Of a stretch of 58,930 bases of DNA, positions 39,316-46,825 are shown one piece after another (position 1 is the stretch's first letter; each line of letters begins with the position of its first letter). Source of the DNA: Magnetococcales bacterium DCbin4 (GTDB lineage Bacteria; Pseudomonadota; Magnetococcia; Magnetococcales; UBA8363); the NCBI GenBank assembly GCA_002753735.1, contig PEAN01000020.1:1-58930 (forward strand). The letters are read 5' to 3'. Under the pieces are notes generated by a model. The model had not been told where the DNA came from, did not search any database, and saw only the letters and a program-made list of their open reading frames with translations. The position numbers were made by a program, and so were the translations under genes.

Positions 39316-40067
39316 GAGTGTTCCTCCGCAAGCCAGCCATACCCCCGCGCTTCCAGTTGACCCGCCAACTCCGGGCCACCGGTCAGAACGATCCGGCCAC
39401 CGATGAGGACATGGACCTTGTCCGGGACAACCAGGTCGAGCAACCGGGGATAGTGGGTGATGAGGAGCATGGCACGTTGCGCATCCCGCAGGGAATTGAT
39501 CCCTTCCGCCACCGTGGTCAGGGCATCGATGTCCAACCCAGAATCGATCTCGTCGAGGATGGCCAGATGCGGTTCCAACACCAACATCTGCAACAGCTCA
39601 TTGCGTTTTTTTTCACCGCCGGAAAAACCGACATTGACCGCCCGGAGCAACCAGTCATCGGCCAGTCCCAAACGTCGTGCCCGGTCCTGGAGCTGACTGC
39701 GGAAGGTCATGGCATCCATTTCCGGCAACTGGAGATAACGCCGATGGGCGTTGGAGGCTTCCTTCAGCAGGCGGACATTGCTGACCCCGGGAATCTCCAC
39801 CGGATTTTGAAAGGCGAGAAACATCCCTGCCCCGGCCCGTATTTCCGGGGTCATGGCCAGCACATCCATTCCCTGATAAAGCATCGTTCCGGCAGTGACC
39901 TGAGCATCGTCCCGTCCCGCCAGGACATGGGCCAGAGTACTTTTGCCGGAACCGTTGGGTCCCATGATGGCATGGATCCCCCCCCCGTGCAGCACCAGGT
40001 CCACCCCCCGCAGGACAGGCTTGTGCATGACGGACACGTGCAGGTCGCGAACTTCCAGAATGTTCAT
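39312..40067 (-). CDS. sufC: SufC, Fe-S assembly ATPase
   Basis: A 251-residue ABC ATPase. Walker A is G-P-N-G-S-G-K-S, the signature is [10 protein letters not shown], and Walker B is [12 protein letters not shown], the SufC-specific form. It drives conformational change of SufBD during cluster assembly. It overlaps both sufB and sufD by four bases, indicating tight coupling. Confidence 0.97.
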   Translation of the reverse strand: MNILEVRDLHVSVMHKPVLRGVDLVLHGGGIHAIMGPNGSGKSTLAHVLAGRDDAQVTAGTMLYQGMDVLAMTPEIRAGAGMFLAFQNPVEIPGVSNVRLLKEASNAHRRYLQLPEMDAMTFRSQLQDRARRLGLADDWLLRAVNVGFSGGEKKRNELLQMLVLEPHLAILDEIDSGLDIDALTTVAEGINSLRDAQRAMLLITHYPRLLDLVVPDKVHVLIGGRIVLTGGPELAGQLEARGYGWLAEEHS

Positions 40068-41509
40068 CCCACACTCCCCTCCAGGTTGACTTCAAGGAGT
40101 TTGCGCGCCTCAACGGAAAATTCCATGGGCAGTTCGCGCAACACCTCCTGACAAAAACCGTTGACGATCAGGGCGACCGCCTCCTCACGGGTCAGCCCCC
40201 GTTGACGACAATAAAACAGTTGCTCCTCTCCGATCCGGGAGGTCGTGGCTTCATGTTCCACCTTGGCACTGTGATTCCGGACCTCGATGCAGGGATAGGT
40301 ATGGGCGGAACACTCCGACCCCAAGAGCAGGGAATCACATTGACTGTGATTACGCGCCCCATTCGCCCCGGCCAGCACCTTGACCAGGCCCCGATAGGCA
40401 TTATGGCCATGTCCGGCGGAAATCCCCTTGGAAAGGATGGTGCTGTGGGTATCGCGTCCGATATGGATCATCTTGGTGCCGGTATCGGCCTGCTGGTAAT
40501 GGTGGGTCAGGGCCACGGAATGAAAACGACCGATGGAACCGGCACCCCGCAGGATGACGCTGGGATATTTCCAGGTGATGGCGGAACCGGTCTCGACCTG
40601 GGTCCAGGAAATGCGGGCACGATCTTCCCGGCATTCACCCCGTTTGGTCACGAAATTGTAGATCCCGCCCCGCCCCCGGGCATCTCCCGGATACCAGTTC
40701 TGCACGGTGGCATAGTTGATCTCCGCCCCTTCCAGGGCGATCAATTCCACCACGGCCGCATGGAGTTGATGGCGGTCACGCTGGGGCGCGGTGCATCCTT
40801 CCAGATAGCTGACGTAACTGTTGCGATCGGCGATGATCAGGGTGCGTTCAAACTGGCCGGTGCGGGCGGCGTTGATGCGAAAATAGGTGGAAAGTTCCAT
40901 CGGACAACGGACCCCGGGGGGGATATAACAAAAGGTGCCATCACTGAAAACCGCCGCATTGAGGGCGGCAAAAAAATTGTCCCCGGCGGGGACGACCGAG
41001 CCTAAATAACGGCGCACCAGTTCACTGTGTTCCCGGACCGCCTCGGACATGGAACAAAAAATGATTCCCAGTTGCGCCAGTTTCTTTTGATGGGTCGTCG
41101 CCACCGAAACGCTGTCGAATACCGCATCCACCGCCACCCCCGCCAGACTCAACCGTTCATCCAGGGGGATGCCCAGTTTGGCATAGGTGGCCAACAAGGC
41201 GGGATCCACGTCTTCCAGGGCTACCGCATCTTGATTTTTGGCAAACGGCGAGGAGTAATAGCTGATCCCCTGATAATCAATGGGGGGATAGCGCACGCTG
41301 GACCAGTGGGGTTCGGTCATGTCACACCAGTGACGATACGCAGCCAGGCGCCACGCCAGCATGAATTCCGGTTCCTGTTTTCGGGACGATATCTGCTGGA
41401 TCACCGCTTCGTCGAGTCCTTCAGGAAGGGTATCGGCATGGATGGAGGTCACAAATCCATGTTTGTAGCTGCGAGAAAGCGCACTGGAAAGGATGGTTGC
41501 GTCGTTCAT
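40064..41509 (-). CDS. sufB: SufB, Fe-S assembly scaffold
   Basis: A 481-residue SufB that holds the nascent cluster in SufBC2D. Family marks are [14 protein letters not shown]-x-x-V-x-Y-P-P-I-D-Y-Q, N-F-V-T-K-R-G, and the C-terminal [16 protein letters not shown]-x-x-R-G. The ATG at 41509 is preferred; a longer frame to 41593 lacks homology to the family. It heads the suf operon, with no iscR- or sufR-like regulator upstream. Confidence 0.97.
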   Translation of the reverse strand: MNDATILSSALSRSYKHGFVTSIHADTLPEGLDEAVIQQISSRKQEPEFMLAWRLAAYRHWCDMTEPHWSSVRYPPIDYQGISYYSSPFAKNQDAVALEDVDPALLATYAKLGIPLDERLSLAGVAVDAVFDSVSVATTHQKKLAQLGIIFCSMSEAVREHSELVRRYLGSVVPAGDNFFAALNAAVFSDGTFCYIPPGVRCPMELSTYFRINAARTGQFERTLIIADRNSYVSYLEGCTAPQRDRHQLHAAVVELIALEGAEINYATVQNWYPGDARGRGGIYNFVTKRGECREDRARISWTQVETGSAITWKYPSVILRGAGSIGRFHSVALTHHYQQADTGTKMIHIGRDTHSTILSKGISAGHGHNAYRGLVKVLAGANGARNHSQCDSLLLGSECSAHTYPCIEVRNHSAKVEHEATTSRIGEEQLFYCRQRGLTREEAVALIVNGFCQEVLRELPMEFSVEARKLLEVNLEGSVG

Positions 41510-41658
41510 GGCACGTGGACCTTGAGTTTCGACTTGAACATGAATGATGCTTGCGCCGCATCCCACAACATGCCGGGATGCGGCGCCAGCCACCCTTCAC
41601 ATTGGCACCGGGAGATGCCGGAGGGGGTGAAAACCTCCATCCTTCGTAGCGTCGAACC

Positions 41659-41871
41659 CTATCCTTCGTCCACCCATTCGGCGGAATCGCTGGACAGATC
41701 CAGGGAGGAGGGTTCAGTGGGAATGGCCAGGTATTCCTGGCGGTTGGCTTCCGATTCAAAATAGACGGTCAGATAGTCGTCGCCCCGCCCATCGACATAA
41801 CAAGGCAAATCGTCGGTGCAGCCATGCAATTCCTTGAAACTGATCGGATCCGTGGTAGAGACAATGTTCAT
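41659..41871 (-). CDS. Small hypothetical protein upstream of sufB
   Basis: A 70-residue acidic protein with two cysteines and an aromatic Y-L-T-V-Y-F-E-S stretch. GGAG lies 6 bases before the ATG at 41871, better than the GTG at 41901. It is 149 bases upstream of sufB on the same strand. No family recognised. Another frame on the same strand (41756-42019) overlaps it; the ribosome site and acidic composition favour this one. Confidence 0.5.
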   Translation of the reverse strand: MNIVSTTDPISFKELHGCTDDLPCYVDGRGDDYLTVYFESEANRQEYLAIPTEPSSLDLSSDSAEWVDEG

Positions 41872-42019
41872 TGTATGCTCCATGAATTCCTGAAATGTCA
41901 CACGTTAACAAGGATTTTGCAATCTTCGGCAATCCTTTGGCAGCCGTTTGTTCCTGCGTGATTGTTTCATTGGACAAAACTTGTACCATTTGGTTCATCG
42001 AAGATGCTGCCACGGTCAT
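41756..42019 (-). CDS. Uncertain small frame overlapping the previous one
   Basis: An 87-codon frame whose first ~40 residues (M-T-V-A-A-S-S-M-N-Q-M-V-Q-V-L-S-N-E-T-I, then Q-E-Q-T-A-A-K-G) look like a short helical protein. The second half only repeats the DNA of the 70-residue gene in another frame and looks non-coding. It may be a short gene whose end was lost to a frameshift, or chance. Low confidence. Confidence 0.25.
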   Translation of the reverse strand: MTVAASSMNQMVQVLSNETITQEQTAAKGLPKIAKSLLTCDISGIHGAYNEHCLYHGSDQFQGIAWLHRRFALLCRWAGRRLSDRLF

Positions 42020-42071
42020 GGGGGAACCTGTTATATTTTGATTGTATTGACTCTGAAAATATTGGATCCTA

Positions 42072-42143
42072 TCATGATCGAAGAAAAAAAGGGGTTCCCG
42101 CCTTCGCGGGAATGAAGGGGGGATTGTCCCCAGGATTTTGATC
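42072..42143. repeat. Dispersed intergenic repeat, reversed copy
   Basis: TCATGATC, an A-run, GGGG, the hairpin TTCCCGCCTTCGCGGGAA, then GGGGGGATTGTCCCCAGG and TTTTGATC. It has the same parts as other copies in reverse order. It lies just upstream of the esterase gene. Confidence 0.65.
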
Positions 42144-42168
42144 TTTCTTTCAGTTCCGAAGGGCATTC

Positions 42169-43011
42169 ATGCGCAAACTCGCCCCCATCATCCTTGCATT
42201 TGTGCTGTTTCTATCCGGAACGAAGGCCCATGCCGATCAAATCGTTCTGATCCATGGCTACCTGGGCGAAGCCTACTCCTGGCAGGCGAGTGGTGTCGTA
42301 CCCATCCTTGAATCCCGTGGCTGGCCTTTGGCGGATCTGCTCCTGCCGAATCCGCCATGGATCCTGCCGGTGCAACGGCCCGATACGGCAAAGGCCCCCG
42401 CCGCCAAACACACCGTCCACCTGGCCCAACTCCCTTCGTTGGCACCGTTGGCCCTGCAAGCGGTGATTCTGGAAGCGGAACTGCAACAACTCGGCCGTGC
42501 CCATCCGGGTCAGGAGATGATCCTCGTTGGTCATTCGGCGGGTGGCGTCGTCGCCCGGCTGGCGCTGATCCGGCACCAACTCCCCCCCGTCAAGGCATTG
42601 ATCACCATCGCCGCCCCCCACCTGGGAACCCCCCGGGCGGAATCAGCCCTGGATGCCATTTCCGACCCTTGGCCGCTTGAGGTCATCAAGGAATTTTTTG
42701 TCGGCGGTCCCTATCCCTTGTTGCGGGAGTCAAGCGGCCTGTTGTTCGACCTGACCCGTCCCTTTCCCGGATCGCTCCTGTTCGCCCTCAACAACACCCC
42801 CCACCCCGACATCCGCTACATTTCCCTGATCCGCAGCCAACCTTTCGCCTTCGGCGACACCCTGGTCCCCGGCTTCAGCCAGGACATGAACCAAGTCCCC
42901 GCCCTCCATGGCAAATCCCAGGTCACCCTCATCCCCGGCGATCACCCCCTCCACCCGGGAGATGGCTGGGCACTGGAACGGATCCTTCGGGAGTTGACCC
43001 GGTCGCGGTAG
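42169..43011 (+). CDS. Exported alpha/beta hydrolase (lipase/esterase-like)
   Basis: A 280-residue secreted hydrolase. The signal peptide ends at A-H-A-D (about residue 22). The oxyanion motif is H29-G30-Y and the nucleophile S123 lies in G-H-S-A-G-G. A late G-D-H-P-L-H-P offers the catalytic histidine. The A-P-H-L-G-T-P segment after the nucleophile is typical of PGAP1/triacylglycerol lipase-like proteins. Substrate is unknown; a periplasmic esterase or lipase is likely. Confidence 0.85.
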   Translation: MRKLAPIILAFVLFLSGTKAHADQIVLIHGYLGEAYSWQASGVVPILESRGWPLADLLLPNPPWILPVQRPDTAKAPAAKHTVHLAQLPSLAPLALQAVILEAELQQLGRAHPGQEMILVGHSAGGVVARLALIRHQLPPVKALITIAAPHLGTPRAESALDAISDPWPLEVIKEFFVGGPYPLLRESSGLLFDLTRPFPGSLLFALNNTPHPDIRYISLIRSQPFAFGDTLVPGFSQDMNQVPALHGKSQVTLIPGDHPLHPGDGWALERILRELTRSR

Positions 43012-43090
43012 CGGGAATGCAACCGTTAGAGGTGCTGGTTTCGTGATATTCAGTCTGGAATAGAAACCACGTCCGATGGACGCTTGGGTC

Positions 43091-43414
43091 TCATCTGAGA
43101 AAGCGACGTTTGAGAAGCGTTTGGAAATCACGACGGCCATCGGCAATCAGGAGGATGTAAACGCGCTGCCCTTGGATCCGATAAATCACCCGATAGGGCT
43201 TGAAGCAGATCTCGCGAAATTCCTTGATACCAAGGGAATGAAGTTCCTGGGGATGGGTGCCGCGCCCCGGAAACCGGGCCAGACTGTCAATGACATCGGT
43301 AACGGCATCCAGTACATGGTCTGCCTTTCCAGGTGCGTCATGACGTGCGATGTAGTCGTGGAGTTCCTCCAGGTCGCGCATGGCACTACGGGTCATCAGC
43401 ACTTCAAAGTGCAT
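43091..43414 (-). CDS. RelE/ParE-family toxin
   Basis: A 107-residue RelE/ParE fold protein: M-T-R-S-A-M-R-D-L-E-E-L-H-D-Y-I at the start, then F-P-G-R-G-T-H-P-Q-E-L, Y-R-V-I-Y-R-I and a final I-A-D-G-R-R-D-F-Q-T-L-L. ParE members poison gyrase, RelE members cut mRNA on the ribosome; the sequence alone does not decide. It is 4 bases downstream of the Phd-type antitoxin gene, the usual order. Confidence 0.9.
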   Translation of the reverse strand: MHFEVLMTRSAMRDLEELHDYIARHDAPGKADHVLDAVTDVIDSLARFPGRGTHPQELHSLGIKEFREICFKPYRVIYRIQGQRVYILLIADGRRDFQTLLKRRFLR

Positions 43415-43418
43415 GAAG

Positions 43419-43682
43419 TCACCCCTTGCGCAAATGCTGGATGACCTCCACGGCAGGCATCACCTCCCCTTGCTCAATCTCTTGATTGCCCATGACCAAA
43501 AGTTTGAGCAAGGCCAGCGTCTCCTGGGTCTGCTCGTAGGTTCCGATGTCCTGCAACACCGCCTTCGCCTCACCATGGAGGGTGATGATCATCGGACCGT
43601 TGCCTTCAGCCAAACCACGAATGACCTCGGGAGCGTGGGCTTTCAGATAGCTGATGGGTTTGACCTGCTCGGACAGTTTCAT
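43419..43682 (-). CDS. Phd/YefM-family antitoxin
   Basis: An 87-residue antitoxin. The N-terminal DNA-binding Phd fold shows V-K-P-I-S-Y-L-K-A-H-A-P-E-V and P-M-I-I-T-L-H-G-E-A-K-A-V-L-Q-D. The C-terminal helix binds the toxin. An AGGAGA-type ribosome site precedes ATG 43682. It should repress its own operon. Confidence 0.92.
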   Translation of the reverse strand: MKLSEQVKPISYLKAHAPEVIRGLAEGNGPMIITLHGEAKAVLQDIGTYEQTQETLALLKLLVMGNQEIEQGEVMPAVEVIQHLRKG

Positions 43683-43728
43683 GACCGGATCTCCTTTTCG
43701 ACCAAAATAGGGTCTTTCTCTGATCCGA

Positions 43729-43836
43729 TCAAGCGTAAAGAATCGAATCGTTCGGAAACTGGCGATCTGCGCTGGCCAGGCTGAATCTTTTGCCCTTCAG
43801 ACGCCCGGACAGGTTTTGATCACGCCACTCATGCAT
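43729..43836 (-). CDS. Possible 35-residue peptide or gene fragment
   Basis: A frame starting at the ATG 43836 reads W-R-D-Q-N-L-S-G-R-L-K-G-K-R-F-S-L-A-S-A, then D-R-Q-F-P-N-D-S-I-L-Y-A before TGA. It looks protein-like and has AAGGAGG directly before it, but the spacing is too short for this ATG (a second ATG gives only 11 codons). It may be a remnant of another accessory gene. The rest of the gap 43683-43983 holds the left efflux-flanking repeat. Confidence 0.25.
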   Translation of the reverse strand: MHEWRDQNLSGRLKGKRFSLASADRQFPNDSILYA

Positions 43837-43902
43837 CCTCCTTGATGTATGGCTGTGAATCGATTAGGGTCGACTTCGCTGCCATTTCGGGGATTGCATC
43901 CC

Positions 43903-43957
43903 GATCAAAATCAAAGCCCTGGGGGCAATCCCTTGAGACCCCTTTTTTTTCTTGATC
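43903..43957 (+). repeat. 55-bp repeat, left arm bracketing tolC-like gene
   Basis: Begins and ends with GATC (GATCAAAA ... CTTGATC) and contains the core CCCTGGGGGCAATCCCTTGAGACCCC... and an eight-T run. It matches the reverse complement of 45347-45401 at 53 of 55 positions by direct comparison. The variant CCCTTGAG in place of CCCCCAG is shared only by these two copies. Confidence 0.85.
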
Positions 43958-43983
43958 GTTTGTTCTGCTGACCCGGGACCCGC

Positions 43984-45342
43984 ATGGTTTGGTATACCAC
44001 CTCACTGATCCTGGTTGCCCTGGGTGTCGCCGCCTGTATCGGACCGCCCCCGCAACCAACACCGTTGCCCCCGGTGCCACCACGCTGGAGTGTCCCCTCC
44101 GCCTCCATGGAAAAGATCTCCCATGGATGGTTGCAGGATTTCGCAGCCCCCGAACTCGAAATCATGGTCGCCCAGGCCCTGCGTGACAGCCCCGACCTGC
44201 GCTCGATCCATCTGCGGATGGAAGCGGCACGGGCACGGATCCTCATCGCCGACAGTGCACGTTGGCCCCGGGTCACCCTGGATGCCGATGTCCAGCGCAG
44301 TGGGACGTCGAGCGTGCAAACAACGTCCCATGGTCTGGACACAACGGTCGCATGGGAAGTCGATCTGTGGCAACGATTGTCGCTGAACCGGCAAGGGGCC
44401 GAGGCGGACTGGCGCGCAACCGAGGCCGATGTCCGCGCTGCGCGCCTCGCCCTGGCCGCCAAGGTGGCCCGCGGATGGTTCCGGGTGGTGGAAACGGGCG
44501 GACAGATCGGCTTGGCCCAACACCATCTGGAGAACCTGCGCCGCGCCCTGACGGTCATCGAAGAACGTTACCGCATGGGCCTCGCCACCACCCTCGACCT
44601 GCGTCTGGCCCGAACCGACATCGCCCAGGGCGAAGAACGACTGGCCTCCCGGCGGATGGAACTGGATGAAGCCAAACGAACCCTGGAAACCCTGTTGGGA
44701 CGTTATCCCGAAGGGACACTGGAAGAACGATCTTCATTGCCCACCCGCTTCCGCCCCGTCCCCGCGGGATTGCCGGCGGAACTGTTGGAACGCCGCTGCG
44801 ATCTGGTCGCGGCCCGGCATCGCCTGGACGGTGCCACAACCCGTCTCGAAGAGGCTCGGCGCAACCGCCTGCCAACCCTCAAACTGACCACCACCGGCGG
44901 CTATTCCAGTCCCGAACTGCGTGACATGCTGGATTGGGACCATCTGGTATGGCGTCTGGTGGGGGGATTGACCCAACCGTTATTTCAGGGGGGACGGCTG
45001 AAGGGGGAAGAGGCACTGGCCCGGGTCGAACACCAACAGGCATGGACCGACTATGCCAAGGCGGTGTTGAATGCCTTGCGCGAAGTGGAAACCGCCCTGG
45101 CCGCCACACCCCGGCTCCAGGAACGTGAAGCGGCCCTGGAAGACCAGGTGCGCGAAGCCAACGCGGCAGTCACTGAGGCGGTCGCCCGCTATCAGGAAGG
45201 ATTGATCGGCCTCGTCACCCTGCTTGACACCCAACGCCGGGCATTCACCGCTGAAAGTTCCCGCCTGAGCGTCGCACGGGAACGGTTGGACAACCGCATC
45301 GACCTCTACCTCGCCCTGGGAGGCGATTTTGGCACCCAATAA
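43984..45342 (+). CDS. Outer-membrane efflux lipoprotein (TolC/NodT family)
   Basis: A 452-residue outer-membrane channel subunit of a tripartite efflux pump. The signal peptide has a lipobox ending at C18 (L-G-V-A-A-C), followed by a Pro-rich linker, as in NodT/OprM lipoproteins. Two long helical-repeat halves follow with typical Y-R-M-G-L-A-T-T-L-D-L and Y-Q-E-G-L-I-G-L-V-T-L-L-D marks, and L-T-Q-P-L-F-Q-G-G-R in the middle. It precedes the adaptor and RND genes but is separated from them by a 285-base, repeat-filled gap and is bracketed by inverted 55-bp repeats. Confidence 0.92.
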   Translation: MVWYTTSLILVALGVAACIGPPPQPTPLPPVPPRWSVPSASMEKISHGWLQDFAAPELEIMVAQALRDSPDLRSIHLRMEAARARILIADSARWPRVTLDADVQRSGTSSVQTTSHGLDTTVAWEVDLWQRLSLNRQGAEADWRATEADVRAARLALAAKVARGWFRVVETGGQIGLAQHHLENLRRALTVIEERYRMGLATTLDLRLARTDIAQGEERLASRRMELDEAKRTLETLLGRYPEGTLEERSSLPTRFRPVPAGLPAELLERRCDLVAARHRLDGATTRLEEARRNRLPTLKLTTTGGYSSPELRDMLDWDHLVWRLVGGLTQPLFQGGRLKGEEALARVEHQQAWTDYAKAVLNALREVETALAATPRLQEREAALEDQVREANAAVTEAVARYQEGLIGLVTLLDTQRRAFTAESSRLSVARERLDNRIDLYLALGGDFGTQ

Positions 45343-45346
45343 AAAT

Positions 45347-45401
45347 GATCAAGAAAAAAAAGGGGTCTCAAGGGATTGCCCCCAGGGTTTTGACTTTGAT
45401 C
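45347..45401 (-). repeat. 55-bp repeat, right arm bracketing tolC-like gene
   Basis: Inverted near-copy (53 of 55) of 43903-43957. It starts 4 bases after the tolC stop codon. Read on the plus strand it opens GATCAAG plus an A-run and ends TTTGATC. Confidence 0.85.
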
Positions 45402-45466
45402 GTATTACATCTTGCCTGAACTATTGGATAATGCGGATGATCCATCAAAAATGCCATCCTTCAAAG

Positions 45467-45590
45467 GCAAAACCTTGGGGGACTTCGTCCCCCGAACCCC
45501 CTGTGGGGGATGGGAAAACAAACTCAAAATCAAAAAAACAAAATCAAAACCCTGGGGGCAATCCCCCAGACCCCTTTTCTTTTTTAATAA
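45467..45590. repeat. Dispersed intergenic repeat, near-complete copy
   Basis: Contains the hairpin GGGGGACTTCGTCCCCC (45477-45493), CCCCCTGTGGGGG, AAATC runs, then CCCTGGGGGCAATCCCCCAGACCCC and a T-run. Same order as the copy at 23009-23115. It lies just before the adaptor gene and would otherwise be read as a false 72-residue N-terminal extension. Confidence 0.75.
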
Positions 45591-45627
45591 TAAAAGGCAC
45601 AAACATCGCCGCCCCGGATTGCCCTTG

Positions 45628-46824
45628 ATGAACGCCTTTGTCAAAACCCTTTTGGCCGTGATGGTTCTGGGGGGATCGGCAGCCATCGGGCTGAACCTCC
45701 TCACCACCGCCCCCAGGCCCGAAAAGAAAAAGATCCCCCCGATGGTACCGGTAGTCGAGGTCATTCAGGCCCAACCCACCCATTACCGGATCCAGGTACC
45801 CAGCCAAGGGAGTGTCACCCCCCGGACCCGGATCACCCTGGCGGCCCAGGTGGCAGGGGTCGTCATGGAAATCGATCCCAGCCTGCGCAACGGCGGTTTT
45901 TTCGACCAGGGACAAACCCTGGCCCGCATTGATGGGGTCGATTACGAACATGCCGTCACCATTGCAGCGGCGGAAGTGGCCAAGGCCCGCCTCTCCCTGA
46001 GCGAAGCCCGGGCCCAGGCGGATCAAGCCCGACGGGATTGGAAAAAATCGGGACTGGATGGGACACCGGGAGACCTGGCGGTGCATCGGCCCCAATTGGA
46101 ACAGGCCCAGGCACTCCTGGCAGCGGCCCGGGCCCGGTTGAACCAGGCCCGGGTTGATCAGGAACGGACCCGGATCCAGGCCCCCTTCGCGGGACGGGTG
46201 CTGGAAAAGATGGTGGATGTGGGACAATTCGTCTCCCGGGGAACCGTCATCGCGTCCATCTATGCGGTGGACAGCGTCGAAGTCCGCCTTCCCATTACCG
46301 ATACCCACGCCGCGTTTCTCCGTCTGCCCGAAAGTTATCCTGGCGAAACGACCCCGGAAGGACCACCGGTCACCCTCAAGGGGGTTGTCGGAGGGAGGAT
46401 GCAACAGTGGCAGGGACGGATCGTCCGGACCGAAGGGACCCTCGATACCCGTACCCGCCAACTGTGGGTCATCGCCCAGATCGACGCCCCCTATGCCCGC
46501 GCCGCCGAAGGTCGGGCACCGCTCAAGGTGGGTCAGCATGTCGAGGCGACCATCAAGGGATCCATCCTGAAAAACGTGTTCGTCATCCCCCGGCATGCAC
46601 TGTTGGAAGACCAGCATCTGCGCATCGTGACCGAAACCATGGAACTCATGACCCGTGCGGTACAGGTGGCATGGATGGACCGGGAACAGGCGGTCCTGAC
46701 CGCGGGACTCCGCACGGGTGAATCGATCTGTCTGACCCCCCTTCCCTATGCCATCGATGGCATGAAGGTCCGGATCCATCGACCCGAAACCCCGGTCACC
46801 GCAACACGTCGAGGTCGACCCTGA
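45628..46824 (+). CDS. RND efflux periplasmic adaptor (membrane fusion protein)
   Basis: A 398-residue HlyD/AcrA-type adaptor joining the RND pump to the outer-membrane channel. An N-terminal membrane anchor (residues 5-26) is followed by the lipoyl-like half (S-Q-G-S-V-T-P-R-T-R, L-A-R-I-D), a long helical hairpin rich in Ala, Glu, Arg (about 110-185), the second lipoyl half (A-P-F-A-G-R-V) and beta-barrel domains. The stop is one base before the RND start, so the two are coupled. Confidence 0.93.
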   Translation: MNAFVKTLLAVMVLGGSAAIGLNLLTTAPRPEKKKIPPMVPVVEVIQAQPTHYRIQVPSQGSVTPRTRITLAAQVAGVVMEIDPSLRNGGFFDQGQTLARIDGVDYEHAVTIAAAEVAKARLSLSEARAQADQARRDWKKSGLDGTPGDLAVHRPQLEQAQALLAAARARLNQARVDQERTRIQAPFAGRVLEKMVDVGQFVSRGTVIASIYAVDSVEVRLPITDTHAAFLRLPESYPGETTPEGPPVTLKGVVGGRMQQWQGRIVRTEGTLDTRTRQLWVIAQIDAPYARAAEGRAPLKVGQHVEATIKGSILKNVFVIPRHALLEDQHLRIVTETMELMTRAVQVAWMDREQAVLTAGLRTGESICLTPLPYAIDGMKVRIHRPETPVTATRRGRP

Positions 46825-46825
46825 C

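Noticed and set aside
41756-41871. Overlapping same-strand frame as main product upstream of sufB
   Set aside because: The frame starting at 41871 has a properly spaced GGAG and more protein-like composition, so the other frame is kept only at low confidence.
45412-45627. 72-residue N-terminal extension of the efflux adaptor
   Set aside because: It translates the dispersed repeat, giving tracts such as S-P-R-P-L-F-F-F. The membrane anchor begins at 45628.
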